Assembly: GCF_024178165.1 (NCBI RefSeq)
Contig: NZ_JAMZIE010000001.1
Location: 1-64,000 of the forward strand
Direction of reading: 5' to 3'
DNA: 64,000 nucleotides
From: Halohasta salina
Lineage (GTDB): Archaea > Halobacteriota > Halobacteria > Halobacteriales > Haloferacaceae
How positions within the stretch are numbered: the first letter of the stretch is position 1; the number at the start of each line of letters is the position of its first letter. The translations under genes and the position numbers were made by a program. The notes beneath the pieces were generated by a model that was given only the letters and a program-made list of their open reading frames with translations, made no database searches and had not been told where the DNA came from. Below, piece after piece: positions 1-8,042 of this stretch.

Positions 1-600
<600 letters not shown>

Positions 601-718
601 CCGGCACCTGAATCCACACGTCGACCGCCGACTGTTTTCACCACTTCGAGCGGCCGCGTCGTCGGCCGATCTATCAGAAACCCTGTAGAGTTTTAGGCCG
701 CCCACGCTTCCCTCCGGT

Positions 719-2422
719 ATGCGACGCGACGTTGTCGTCGTGGCCATCTTCGTCCTCGTCGGCTCTCTGGCGGTGCTGCCGGCCGTCGGGGCGGCCGCGC
801 CCGCCGACGAGATTCGACTGACGACGACCGTCGACCGAGCTCCCGACCATCCCGGCGAGATCGCCGCGACGGTCTCGTTTCGGCTCCCCGACCGTGTCAC
901 CGAGCTCTCCCCGGAGCTTCCCGAGGGAGCGACGGTCACCGGGACCGATGGGTTCTCGTCGTCCAACGGGGGTGACTACAGTTGGGACGGCCGAACTGAC
1001 TCCCCATCGATCACGTTCCGCGTCGACGCCGACCAGATGACCGACGACGAGGGACCGCTGGCCGAGGACGGACAGTACCTGTTTACCGCCACCGACGAGT
1101 GGGCGCTGGTCCGGATCCCCTCGGTCGGGGTCGGCTGGACCCAGACCGGCCGGGAAGAACTCACGGTCGACCGCGAGACCGCCGTCGACGGGCCGGGGGT
1201 CGCCGGCGACCGAATGGCGTATCTCGGCGAGTACAGCGTCGTCCGCCGGACCGCCCACGGCCAGACGTTCCACCTCGTGATTCCCGAGGCCGCGGAGCTG
1301 GCCGAGTCGCCCGAGGCGATTCTCGACTCGGTGAGCCACGCCTCGGACGCCCTGCGGGTCGGCGACCGTGACCGGGAGGTGCTGGTGATCGCCGCGCCGA
1401 CCGACGGCGTCGACTGGGGGGTTCGGGGCCTCCAGACCGGCGACGCCGAGCTGTGGGTCCAAGACAGCGAGCGGCTCGACACGCCAACCAACGTCTGGAT
1501 CCACGAGTACGTCCACACCAGACAGGCCTTCGCCAACCGGACGGCCGCCGACACGCGGTGGCTCACCGAGGCGACCGCGACCTACTACGCCGCCCTGCTG
1601 ACCCTCGAAGACGACCGGATCGCCTTCGACGAGTTCCGGCGGGCCCTCGAACTGGGCGCGAAGGCCCCCCAGTCGACGTCGACGCTGAGCCGCCCGGATA
1701 GCTGGCAGGCCGACGCCAACTACGGGAAGGGGTCGCTGGTCGTCGGCGAGCTCGACCGGCGGATGCGGCTGTCGACCGACGGCGAGGCGAGCTTCGGCAC
1801 CGTCTTCGGGTCGCTGAACCGCAACGGTGAGGAGCTGACCGCCGACGAGTTCGAGGCCGCTGTCGCGTCGGCCTCCACGCAGTCGGTCGGAACGGCTGCG
1901 GGTGACTATACGCGAACTGACGCCACGCCCGCCGTCTGGTCGGCGGCCGACCACGCCGCGGCGTTCGGTCAGTCGCCGGCCGGATTCGCGTTCCGACTCG
2001 CCAACGCGTCGATCACCGTCGCGGGCGGGGACCGAACCGAACCGCTGAACCGCACCGACCCCCGCATCGCCGCCGGCGAGACCCTCGCGGTCGAGGTCGA
2101 CGTCGAGAACGTCGGCGGGACGGTCGGCGACTACGAACTCCCCTTCGGCGTCGACAACCGGACGTCGACCGAACGCGGTCGGCTCGCTCCCGGCGAGACC
2201 GCCAGCCACCGGTTTACCCACACCTTCGACGACCCCGGCCGATACACCGTCGTCGCTGGCGACGACCGGATCGACCTGCGGGTCGAAGCGGCGGAGTCGG
2301 AGCCACCGATCCCCGATCCGTCCGACGAGCCGATCGCGGTCGACACGCCGGGGTTCGGGGTGATCCCCGCGGTTAGTGTGCTCCTACTAATAAGTCTGGC
2401 CGCACGTCGGCTGGCGGATTAA
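719..2422 (+). CDS. Secreted gluzincin-like metallopeptidase with PGF-CTERM anchor
   Basis: This 567-residue protein starts with an RRD signal peptide (hydrophobic residues about 6-28). The region around 262-284 carries HEYVH (H262, E263, H266) followed by WLTEATATYYA (E284). That arrangement is a zinc-binding HEXXH plus downstream Glu, as in the gluzincin peptidases of the M1/M61 type. Residues about 430-530 look like a CARDB/Ig-like domain. The tail (TPGFG, then a hydrophobic segment, then ARR) is a PGF-CTERM signal expected to be cut by archaeosortase A, which is encoded at 63271. I infer a surface-anchored protease; the substrate is unknown. The stop codon shares TTAA with the convergent rhodanese gene. 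Confidence 0.8.
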   Translation: MRRDVVVVAIFVLVGSLAVLPAVGAAAPADEIRLTTTVDRAPDHPGEIAATVSFRLPDRVTELSPELPEGATVTGTDGFSSSNGGDYSWDGRTDSPSITFRVDADQMTDDEGPLAEDGQYLFTATDEWALVRIPSVGVGWTQTGREELTVDRETAVDGPGVAGDRMAYLGEYSVVRRTAHGQTFHLVIPEAAELAESPEAILDSVSHASDALRVGDRDREVLVIAAPTDGVDWGVRGLQTGDAELWVQDSERLDTPTNVWIHEYVHTRQAFANRTAADTRWLTEATATYYAALLTLEDDRIAFDEFRRALELGAKAPQSTSTLSRPDSWQADANYGKGSLVVGELDRRMRLSTDGEASFGTVFGSLNRNGEELTADEFEAAVASASTQSVGTAAGDYTRTDATPAVWSAADHAAAFGQSPAGFAFRLANASITVAGGDRTEPLNRTDPRIAAGETLAVEVDVENVGGTVGDYELPFGVDNRTSTERGRLAPGETASHRFTHTFDDPGRYTVVAGDDRIDLRVEAAESEPPIPDPSDEPIAVDTPGFGVIPAVSVLLLISLAARRLAD

Positions 2423-2772
2423 AACGGTGATTCGGGGCCTTCGTCGGGGGCCGCGGTCGCGGCCTCGAACTCGCCGTCCCACGCGGTGAGCCCACCGTGC
2501 ATGCTCTCGACACGGGCGGTGTCGGTGCCCTCGTAGGAGGCGATGAGTCGGGCCGCCTGAATGCTCGATTCGCCGTGGGGACAGACGGTCACGATGTGGT
2601 CGGCGTCGGCGAGCGACGCGACGCGCTGGGGGAGTTCGGGAAACGGGATGTTCTCGCTGCCGGGAATGTGACCCCGTCGGAAAGCCGCTGGCGAGCGGAT
2701 GTCGACGATCCGCGGCTCGTCGGCCGTTCCCAGCAGTGACTCGACCGCCGCGGGACTGATCTCGGCGTCCAT
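2419..2772 (-). CDS. Single-domain rhodanese-like sulfurtransferase
   Basis: This 117-residue protein is one rhodanese domain. It has the early motif IVDIRSP (residues 22-28), the GHIPGSENIP segment (34-43) and the active-site loop C64-PHGESS at the expected place. Members move sulfane sulfur between donors and acceptors, or act as sulfur carriers. It is cytosolic by sequence, with no signal peptide. It ends tail-to-tail with the metallopeptidase gene (4-nt overlap) and is divergent from the UspA gene, sharing a short AT-rich promoter region. The physiological partner cannot be told from context. Confidence 0.9.
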   Translation of the reverse strand: MDAEISPAAVESLLGTADEPRIVDIRSPAAFRRGHIPGSENIPFPELPQRVASLADADHIVTVCPHGESSIQAARLIASYEGTDTARVESMHGGLTAWDGEFEAATAAPDEGPESPF

Positions 2773-2844
2773 ACCCGAGGCTGCCGGCCGACTCGGATAA
2801 GTCCCCCGAGTCTTCCCGTCGGCGCGACAGTCCGACGGAGAACT

Positions 2845-2857
2845 TTATACAGTATAA
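2845..2857. promoter_or_regulatory. Palindromic TATA element between rhodanese and UspA genes
   Basis: TTATAC-A-GTATAA is a perfect palindrome with a one-base centre, so it reads as a TATA-like element on both strands. It is well placed only for the minus-strand rhodanese gene (start 2772), and far from the UspA start at 2936, which has its own TATA box. It could also be an operator. Confidence 0.4.
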
Positions 2858-2891
2858 CAGAGTGTTTGTTTTATCTGTGCTTGCACACACA

Positions 2892-2898
2892 TTTATAC
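2892..2898 (+). promoter_or_regulatory. TATA box of the first UspA gene
   Basis: tttatac lies about 40 nt before the GTG at 2936, giving a predicted short leader. Confidence 0.5.
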
Positions 2899-2935
2899 GG
2901 CCGTCGCCCGTACCGTCCGGTGGAGTGGTTTCCCC

Positions 2936-3448
2936 GTGTACGACACGATTCTCTATCCGACCGACGGGAGCAAAGGTGCAGACGCGGTGATCGACCACGC
3001 TCGCGACCTCGCGGGCCGCTACGACGCGACGGTTCACGTGCTGTTCGTCGTCGACGCCGAACACGTCGAGTCGGGGATGGCCCCTCGGCACGACGAGGAC
3101 GGCCGGCGGGTGACGGGGATGATGAAACGCGAGGAGGAACTCGCCGGCGAGGGCCACATGTCGCGGCACGACGATGGGTTGTTCGAGGCTCTCGAACGGC
3201 AGGGCCACGAGGTGACCGAGGCGATCGCCGAGACACTACGCGAGTCTGGTATCGAGGCCGTCCCGGTCGTCCGGGAGGGTGAACCCTTCCGGGTGATCAC
3301 CGACTACGCTACGGACATCGATGCCGACCTCATTGCGATGGGTACCCACGGCCGCCGTGGGATCAGCCGACAGCTAATCGGCAGCGTTACCGAGAAGGTC
3401 GTCCGGACCGCCGAAACCCCGGTGTTGACCGTCCGACTCGACACGTAG
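2936..3448 (+). CDS. Universal stress protein, UspA family
   Basis: This 170-residue protein starts with GTG (MYDTILYPTDGS). It shows the UspA nucleotide-binding pattern: an N-terminal YPTDGS strand-loop and the C-terminal loop GTHGRRGISRQLIGSVTEKV, the G-x2-G-x9-G-S type typical of ATP-binding members. An insertion around residues 50-90 (GMAPRHDEDG...GHMSRHDD) makes it longer than the usual ~145 residues. It is a close paralogue of the next gene, sharing the insert and the C-terminal loop, so a local duplication is likely. The exact stress is unknown. Confidence 0.92.
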   Translation: MYDTILYPTDGSKGADAVIDHARDLAGRYDATVHVLFVVDAEHVESGMAPRHDEDGRRVTGMMKREEELAGEGHMSRHDDGLFEALERQGHEVTEAIAETLRESGIEAVPVVREGEPFRVITDYATDIDADLIAMGTHGRRGISRQLIGSVTEKVVRTAETPVLTVRLDT

Positions 3449-3482
3449 CCCTCGACTCCCTGCCCATCGAACTGGACACTGG

Positions 3483-3490
3483 CTTTATAT
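3483..3490 (+). promoter_or_regulatory. TATA box of the second UspA gene
   Basis: ctttatat lies about 38 nt before the GTG at 3526. It shows that the second UspA has its own promoter. Confidence 0.5.
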
Positions 3491-3525
3491 GACAGCCGTC
3501 TGAACTAGCTGTCGGGTGGTTCACT

Positions 3526-4038
3526 GTGTACAATCACATCCTGTATCCGACCGACGGAAGCGAGGCCTCGGAAGCGACGATCGACCACATCAAGAGTCTT
3601 GCCGACCAGTACGATGCCCGCGTGCATATCCTCTATGTCGTCGACTCGGACCACAACGAGTCGTCGATGACGCTCAAGCGGGACTCCGAAGGCAACTGGA
3701 AGACCGGCATGGTAAGCCGCGGACCCGGTGAGGATCAGGGTGGGATGTCACGCGACAAGGTCGACGTCCTCGAAGTGCTTGAACGCGAGGGCGAGGAGCT
3801 CGTCGCAGAGATCGCCGGCGAGCTGAGCCAAGAGGAGGGGATCAAGACCGCCACCGCCTGCAAGCGGGGCAAACCCCACCGCGTGATCTGTTCGTACGCC
3901 GCGGACAACGACATCGACCTCATCGCCATGGGTACCCACGGCCGCAGCGGGGTGAGCCGACAGCTGATCGGCAGCGTCACCGAGAAAGTCGTTCGGACCG
4001 CCGATACCCCGGTGTTGACGGTCCGACAGTCCGACTAG
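3526..4038 (+). CDS. Universal stress protein, UspA family (tandem paralogue)
   Basis: This 170-residue UspA protein starts with GTG (MYNHILYPTDGS). It has the same length and the same central insertion as the preceding gene (SSMTLKRDSEGNWKTGM...GGMSRDKVD) and an almost identical C-terminal nucleotide loop, GTHGRSGVSRQLIGSVTEKV. The two genes are 77 bp apart and each has a TATA box, so they are probably separately regulated copies of a duplication rather than one operon. UspA proteins often form dimers, so heterodimers are possible but unproven. Confidence 0.92.
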   Translation: MYNHILYPTDGSEASEATIDHIKSLADQYDARVHILYVVDSDHNESSMTLKRDSEGNWKTGMVSRGPGEDQGGMSRDKVDVLEVLEREGEELVAEIAGELSQEEGIKTATACKRGKPHRVICSYAADNDIDLIAMGTHGRSGVSRQLIGSVTEKVVRTADTPVLTVRQSD

Positions 4039-4043
4039 CGGCG

Positions 4044-4604
4044 CTACAGCACGCCTTCTTTTTCGGCGAGCAGGACGCCCTCGACAGTCGCGTCGTTCGT
4101 CGGCTGTTCGCGCCCGACGGCGACCGCCTCCTCGACTGGGATCGCTTCGGGCACCAGAAACTCGTTGCTGTCGAGTTCCCGGTCGACCGGCGACAGGTCC
4201 TCGGCGACCACGAACCCGCGGCGGTGTCGGAGCAGGCCGGTCGAACACCACATCGTCTGGAGCAGCCGGGTCGTTGCGGGCTCGAAGCCGGTCTCCTCTT
4301 GGAGTTCGCGGGCGGCCGCCTCGCAAAACGATTCCCCGGGTTCGACGATCCCCGCGGGCAGTTCCAGCTGCGTCTCCCGGATGGTCGGCCGGTACTGCTC
4401 GACGAACAGCAGTTGCCCGTCGGTCACGCCGACGATTACCACGGCGGGCGCGAGTTCGGCCCAGTAGTAGCGCTTGGTCGACCCGTCGGGCTGTTCGACC
4501 ATATCGTAGCCGCCGGTGTACCAGCCGGTTTCGTACTCGGTGACCGACTCGACGACGGGCCACTCGGGGGCGGCGAGTTCGGCCAGCGCGTGGCGATCAC
4601 GCAT
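4044..4604 (-). CDS. Nudix hydrolase, ADP-ribose pyrophosphatase type
   Basis: This 186-residue protein carries a perfect Nudix box, G85-x5-E91-x7-R99-E100-L-x-E103-E104-x-G106. The strand before it (FVEQYRPTIRETQLELPAG) is typical of the ADP-sugar pyrophosphatase branch, which cleaves ADP-ribose or related NDP-sugars to AMP plus a sugar phosphate. The N-terminal domain (YETGWYTGGYDMVEQPDG) fits the dimerisation region of that branch. It overlaps the upstream membrane-protein gene by 8 nt, so the two are probably co-transcribed. Substrate is inferred only from the family. Confidence 0.88.
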   Translation of the reverse strand: MRDRHALAELAAPEWPVVESVTEYETGWYTGGYDMVEQPDGSTKRYYWAELAPAVVIVGVTDGQLLFVEQYRPTIRETQLELPAGIVEPGESFCEAAARELQEETGFEPATTRLLQTMWCSTGLLRHRRGFVVAEDLSPVDRELDSNEFLVPEAIPVEEAVAVGREQPTNDATVEGVLLAEKEGVL

Positions 4605-5019
4605 CGTCGACCCCGTCCCCCTCTCCCGCCGTGACGACGGTCACGTGGTAGCGCCCGCTGTCGTGGTCGATCACGACGCCGTCGCCGTCGTCGCGGACGG
4701 CCGCAGGTTCTAGCTGCTGGAGGGCGTCGACCTCGTCGAACGGCGAGTGGGTGAACGTCGTTTTGAACCCGCCGAGGCCGCGCTGGTAGCCGTCCGACCG
4801 GCCGTCATCGGCGGCCAGCGCCGCCGTCAGATACGGATACCGTCGTTCGCTGATCGACTCGGCGTCGACCGCCGCCCCGTCGTCGTCGGTCGCCGTCGCT
4901 TCGAGGTAGTAGTACTCCCCCGCGCCGAGATAGCCCGGCAGCGCACCCAGCGCCAACAGCCCGACGACCACCAGCCCGACGATCAGCAGGGCGTTCCGCA
5001 TGATTCGGCGCATACTCAC
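4597..5019 (-). CDS. Small membrane-anchored protein, unknown function
   Basis: This protein has about 140 residues if the GTG at 5019 is used; an ATG two codons later (5013) is equally possible. One N-terminal hydrophobic segment (NALLIVGLVVVGLLALGALPG, residues about 9-29) is a membrane anchor or signal. The remaining acidic domain contains GEYYYLEA and FKTTFTHSPFDEVDAL. I do not recognise the family. It lies directly upstream of, and overlaps, the Nudix gene. A function related to that enzyme is possible but not shown. Confidence 0.7.
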   Translation of the reverse strand: MSMRRIMRNALLIVGLVVVGLLALGALPGYLGAGEYYYLEATATDDDGAAVDAESISERRYPYLTAALAADDGRSDGYQRGLGGFKTTFTHSPFDEVDALQQLEPAAVRDDGDGVVIDHDSGRYHVTVVTAGEGDGVDDA

Positions 5020-5086
5020 CGTTGGCGACGGTATCGAATAGGGATTTCGACACCGGGTTTATGCGCCGGGCGGTCCTGCTGGCTCC

Positions 5087-6049
5087 ATGGAGTTCCGGTT
5101 CGAGGTGGCGCTCTGCGGCTGGCTCGAAGCCCACACCGACTGGCTCGTCGCCCGCCAACTCGGCGGCGCGGTCGCCGACCCCGGGAGCCGGATCGTCGAC
5201 GTCTGTGGGTTGCGGCCGGGCCCGGAGTTCGACCGACGGACCGCGATCACGAGCGGGACGATCCCCCCGCTGGCGATCGAGAGCGACGTCGGAGCCGGCG
5301 AGGCCGTCTTCTGGCGCGAGGCCTTCGACTGCTCGCCCGACCACGCCCGGAGCGTCGTCGACCGGGCGGTCGAGTGTGGGTTTTTCGCCGCCGAGCGCCG
5401 CAACGGCCGGCGCTACGTCCGGCAAACCACGCGGTATCCCGACTGGATCGGCGGGCTCGTCGGGATCGAAAACAAGCCCGATCTCTCGCGGCCGGGGGAC
5501 CTCGACCGCCAACTCCGGCTCGACGTCTCGCTGGGGCTGTTCGACGAGGTAATTCTGGCCACTGAGAGCTACGTCACCCGCGCCCATCTCAATCGGCTCC
5601 CCAAAGCGGTCGGCGTCTGGCGGTTCGACCCCGACGACGGCGAGCGGACCGTGATCCGGGAGCCGACGCCGCTGTCGACCGCCGAGCCGGGGGTCGAACT
5701 CCGGGCCCAGCAACCGCTCCGGACCGATATCGCGTTCGTCACGCCGGACGAAAAAGGGCGCCAGCGCCGCCGGGTCGCCGAACGTGCCTACGGCAAGGGG
5801 TGGCGAACCTACACGTTCCCCGGCTGTCGACACGCCCGAGGGACCGACGACGGCCGCCCCCACTGCGGGTGGTTCGATCGGGTGGTCGAGCCGGCGACCG
5901 ACTGTGGGGCCGACTGCGAGGCCTTCGAGCCGGCCGACCCGCCGGCGGTCGACACCGACGCGATCCGGAACCGGCGGGGGCCGTGGGTGGCCGATCCCGA
6001 GGGAGTCGTCCGCTCCCAGAGCGGCCTCGATCGGTTCGTCGACCGCTAG
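5087..6049 (+). CDS. DUF5787-like protein with PD-(D/E)XK-like motif and Cys cluster
   Basis: This 320-residue protein looks like the haloarchaeal DUF5787 family. Residues 119-130 read DWIGGLVGIENK, giving an Asp then E128-N-K130 at the end of a hydrophobic strand. A helix with Q142 and a strand VILATES follow. That order resembles PD-(D/E)XK nuclease-fold proteins. The C-terminal part has a Cys/His cluster (GCRHARGTDDGRPHCGW, then CGADCEAF) that could bind zinc or an Fe-S cluster. Nuclease activity is my inference and not established. It is convergent with the next gene; their stops share CTAG. Confidence 0.75.
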   Translation: MEFRFEVALCGWLEAHTDWLVARQLGGAVADPGSRIVDVCGLRPGPEFDRRTAITSGTIPPLAIESDVGAGEAVFWREAFDCSPDHARSVVDRAVECGFFAAERRNGRRYVRQTTRYPDWIGGLVGIENKPDLSRPGDLDRQLRLDVSLGLFDEVILATESYVTRAHLNRLPKAVGVWRFDPDDGERTVIREPTPLSTAEPGVELRAQQPLRTDIAFVTPDEKGRQRRRVAERAYGKGWRTYTFPGCRHARGTDDGRPHCGWFDRVVEPATDCGADCEAFEPADPPAVDTDAIRNRRGPWVADPEGVVRSQSGLDRFVDR

Positions 6050-6456
6050 GGGCTCTCGGGAGTCACCACGAGATCGATATCGTCGGCGGCGTAGCTGAGC
6101 CGCACCGGGTGGCTGGTGTGGCGGGCGTGGGTTTCGGCCCAGCGTCGGGCCGGCCGCTCGTCGAGATAGGCGTCGGTGTCAGGACACTGCTCGCAGTCGA
6201 CGACCCACGGCGAGACGTCGTCGGGAAAATGACCGGTGTGACGTTTGTGGTCGAGGGCGAACTGCTCGAAGGCCTGGTTGCCGGCGTACAGCGTTTCGAG
6301 TTCGTAGGTGAGTTCCCACGTCCGGTCGCAGCGCGAACAGCTGATCGTCGGCGTGTCGTCGACCGGCTCGTCGAGTGCTGGCGGGGTTCGGTCGGTGTCG
6401 TCTGGCGGGGTCGGCACACCCACCACTACCGAGCCCGAACGTATGTATTTACCCAC
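6046..6456 (-). CDS. Haloarchaeal Cys/His (zinc-finger-like) protein
   Basis: This protein has up to 136 residues; the start is uncertain and may lie a few codons inside (VGVPTPPDD). It carries CSRCDRTW, then HKRHTGH, then DCEQC, then HARHTSH. Those are two CxxC pairs, each followed by an HxxHxxH group, so two zinc sites are plausible. There is no signal peptide or membrane segment. The family is unknown to me beyond being typical of haloarchaea. It is convergent with the DUF5787-like gene, overlapping by 4 nt. Confidence 0.7.
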   Translation of the reverse strand: MGKYIRSGSVVVGVPTPPDDTDRTPPALDEPVDDTPTISCSRCDRTWELTYELETLYAGNQAFEQFALDHKRHTGHFPDDVSPWVVDCEQCPDTDAYLDERPARRWAETHARHTSHPVRLSYAADDIDLVVTPESP

Positions 6457-6468
6457 CCAGTAGGGAGT

Positions 6469-6486
6469 GGCTACTCGGGAGTAGCC
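6469..6486. promoter_or_regulatory. Perfect 8-bp palindrome upstream of the Cys-rich protein
   Basis: The sequence ggctactc-gg-gagtagcc is a perfect palindrome with a 2-bp spacer. It lies between the divergent starts at 6456 and 6577 and has the look of an operator. No regulator gene is adjacent. Confidence 0.35.
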
Positions 6487-6576
6487 GGTGGCTTCGCCCG
6501 TGATACAGACAGGGCGGTATCACGATGCAAACCCGCCATAACGCCTGTCGCTTCCCCCGTGGATAGCTGGTGTGCG

Positions 6577-6921
6577 ATGGCAATTCAACAGCTCCACCAG
6601 CAGAACACCGAACTCAGCGAGTGTATCGACAACTGTTCGGAGGCCGTCCAAGCCTGCGAGATGTGTGCGGATGCCTGCGCCGAAGCGGGCGAGGAGATGG
6701 TGCGGTGTCTCCGACTCTGTCGTGACGTTGCCGACCTCGCCTCGATGCATGCCCGGTTTATGGCCCGTGAATCCGAGTTCCACGCCGCACAGGCGTCGCT
6801 GGTCGCCGACGCCGCCGAAACCTGCCGCGATGAGTGTGCGCAGTTCGACGCCGACCACTGTCAGACCTGCGCCGAAGTGTTGGAGCCCTGTATCGAAAGC
6901 TGCCGGGCGATGGCCCAGTAG
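6577..6921 (+). CDS. Four-helix-bundle Cys-rich protein (DUF326, copper-binding type)
   Basis: This 114-residue protein starts at the ATG of MAIQQLHQQN. It has 13 Cys residues (16, 20, 27, 30, 34, 44, 48, 83, 87, 95, 98, 105, 109) spaced one helix turn apart, plus His 58, 69 and 94. This is the pattern of the DUF326 family, whose characterised relatives store copper(I) in a Cys-lined four-helix bundle. No signal peptide is visible, so it is probably cytosolic. The in-frame open stretch continues upstream but lacks this composition, so I chose the ATG at 6577. Copper binding is inferred from the family. Confidence 0.88.
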   Translation: MAIQQLHQQNTELSECIDNCSEAVQACEMCADACAEAGEEMVRCLRLCRDVADLASMHARFMARESEFHAAQASLVADAAETCRDECAQFDADHCQTCAEVLEPCIESCRAMAQ

Positions 6922-7136
6922 GGAGTCGGTGTCGACCGCGTAGTACCCGACTAACAATATGTCTCTCCTCGATTTTTCGGGATACGCGACGGTAGTGTAG
7001 CAGCATCACGCGGCCGTTTCCACGGTCGTAACGCAGCGTGCAACTCCTGCCCGTCGCATCCGTCGATCACGGGACTCACGTCTCGACGGTGTAGGTGCGG
7101 TAAGAATTGGCTGGGGAGGTGCGCCGTAACCTGTGA

Positions 7137-7210
7137 TGGGTCGACACGGATTTGAACCGCGGACCTCCCGGTTATCAGCCGAGCGCTCAACCTAACTGAG
7201 CTATCGACCC
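7137..7210 (-). tRNA. tRNA-Ile (anticodon GAT)
   Basis: The minus strand folds into a 74-nt cloverleaf. It has acceptor GGGTCGA/TCGACCC, D stem GCTC/GAGC with loop AGTTAGGTT, anticodon stem CTCGG/CCGGG with loop CTGATAA (anticodon GAT, isoleucine), and T arm CGCGG-TTCAAAT-CCGTG. The discriminator is A, and CCA is not encoded. No intron is present. Confidence 0.97.
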
Positions 7211-7243
7211 GATCTGGCGCATCTCATCGTAGCGCCGGGTTCT

Positions 7244-7251
7244 GTTTAAGC
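7244..7251 (-). promoter_or_regulatory. Probable TATA box of tRNA-Ile
   Basis: On the minus strand gcttaaac lies about 35 nt before the mature 5' end of the tRNA, which is suitable for a short 5' leader. Confidence 0.45.
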
Positions 7252-7318
7252 GTTTCCTTTCCCCACCGTTACGTCAGTCGGTTTCACGGCGCACCGTCCC
7301 ACCGTCGGCCGGTCGACA

Positions 7319-7346
7319 CACTCGACTCACGACTCAGTGTCGAGTG
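7319..7346. other. Short hairpin downstream of fxsA
   Basis: cactcgac (7319-7326) and gtcgagtg (7339-7346) form an 8-bp stem with a 12-nt loop. It lies 20 bp after the stop of the minus-strand FxsA gene and could help end that transcript, but no T-run follows it on the minus strand. Confidence 0.3.
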
Positions 7347-7365
7347 CCAACACGACCGCTTCGTG

Positions 7366-7953
7366 CTAGGAATCCGACTGCGGTTCGCGTTCGGTTTCGT
7401 CGTCGACCTGTTCGAAGTCGACGTCGACGATGTCGTCGTCGACGTTGCCGTCCCGCGACTGTCGTGTCGCCTGTTCGTGACCCATCTCGAAGCCATCGCC
7501 CCCGTGGTCCGCCGCCTGCTCCGGGTCGGGAAAGCCGAAGGTCCACGCCGCACCGCTGCCGAGGCCACCGGTCTGTTTGTCGATGTAGGGGACGACGACC
7601 CAGCGTTTGAGCGCGACCCGGATCGGGTATCGCGTCGGCGGCAACACCAACAGGAAGCCGATGAGGTCGGTGACGAGGCCGGGCGTGAGCAGAAACGCAC
7701 CCGAGGCGATCAACAGCCCGCCGTCGAGCAGTTCGTCGGTCGGCGGCGAGCCAGCCGCGAGCTTGCGCTGGAACCGACGCAAGGTAGATCGGCCCTCCGC
7801 GCGGACGAGAACCATCCCGATGAGGCCGGTGAGGACGACGAGCGCGACCGTCTGGAGCCACGTCAGCAACTCCATCCCGACGATCGCCACGAGGACGAAG
7901 GCGTCGACCAGCGGGATGAGAAGCAACGACACGAGCAGGGTGCGCGTTCGCAT
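7366..7953 (-). CDS. FxsA family membrane protein
   Basis: This 195-residue protein begins at MRTRTLLVSLLLIPLVDAF. Three or four hydrophobic helices follow, including the family's typical GLLIASGAFLLTPGLVTDLI segment. The C-terminal third is acidic and probably cytoplasmic. FxsA in enterobacteria counters phage T7 exclusion by the F plasmid, but the normal role of the family is unknown. The start at 7953 is chosen because the family begins here; the open frame runs 26 codons further upstream. Confidence 0.85.
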   Translation of the reverse strand: MRTRTLLVSLLLIPLVDAFVLVAIVGMELLTWLQTVALVVLTGLIGMVLVRAEGRSTLRRFQRKLAAGSPPTDELLDGGLLIASGAFLLTPGLVTDLIGFLLVLPPTRYPIRVALKRWVVVPYIDKQTGGLGSGAAWTFGFPDPEQAADHGGDGFEMGHEQATRQSRDGNVDDDIVDVDFEQVDDETEREPQSDS

Positions 7954-8042
7954 GGCTCCTGATTGCGTCCCGCCGTCTATAACCTCTTTCGTCGACGTCC
8001 CCGTGCCGAAGCCCTTAGGCGGCGGCCGCACCGAGGGGTCGT

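Noticed and set aside
674-2221. Long open frame on the minus strand (515 codons) opposite the metallopeptidase gene
   Set aside because: GC-rich third positions give few stop codons. The translation is Arg/Gly/Val-rich with no domain, whereas the + strand has signal peptide, HEXXH and PGF-CTERM.
5800-6576. In-frame N-terminal extension of the DUF326 gene
   Set aside because: The upstream part is Arg/Gly-rich, overlaps two other genes and lacks the Cys helix pattern. The ATG at 6577 begins the family-like sequence.
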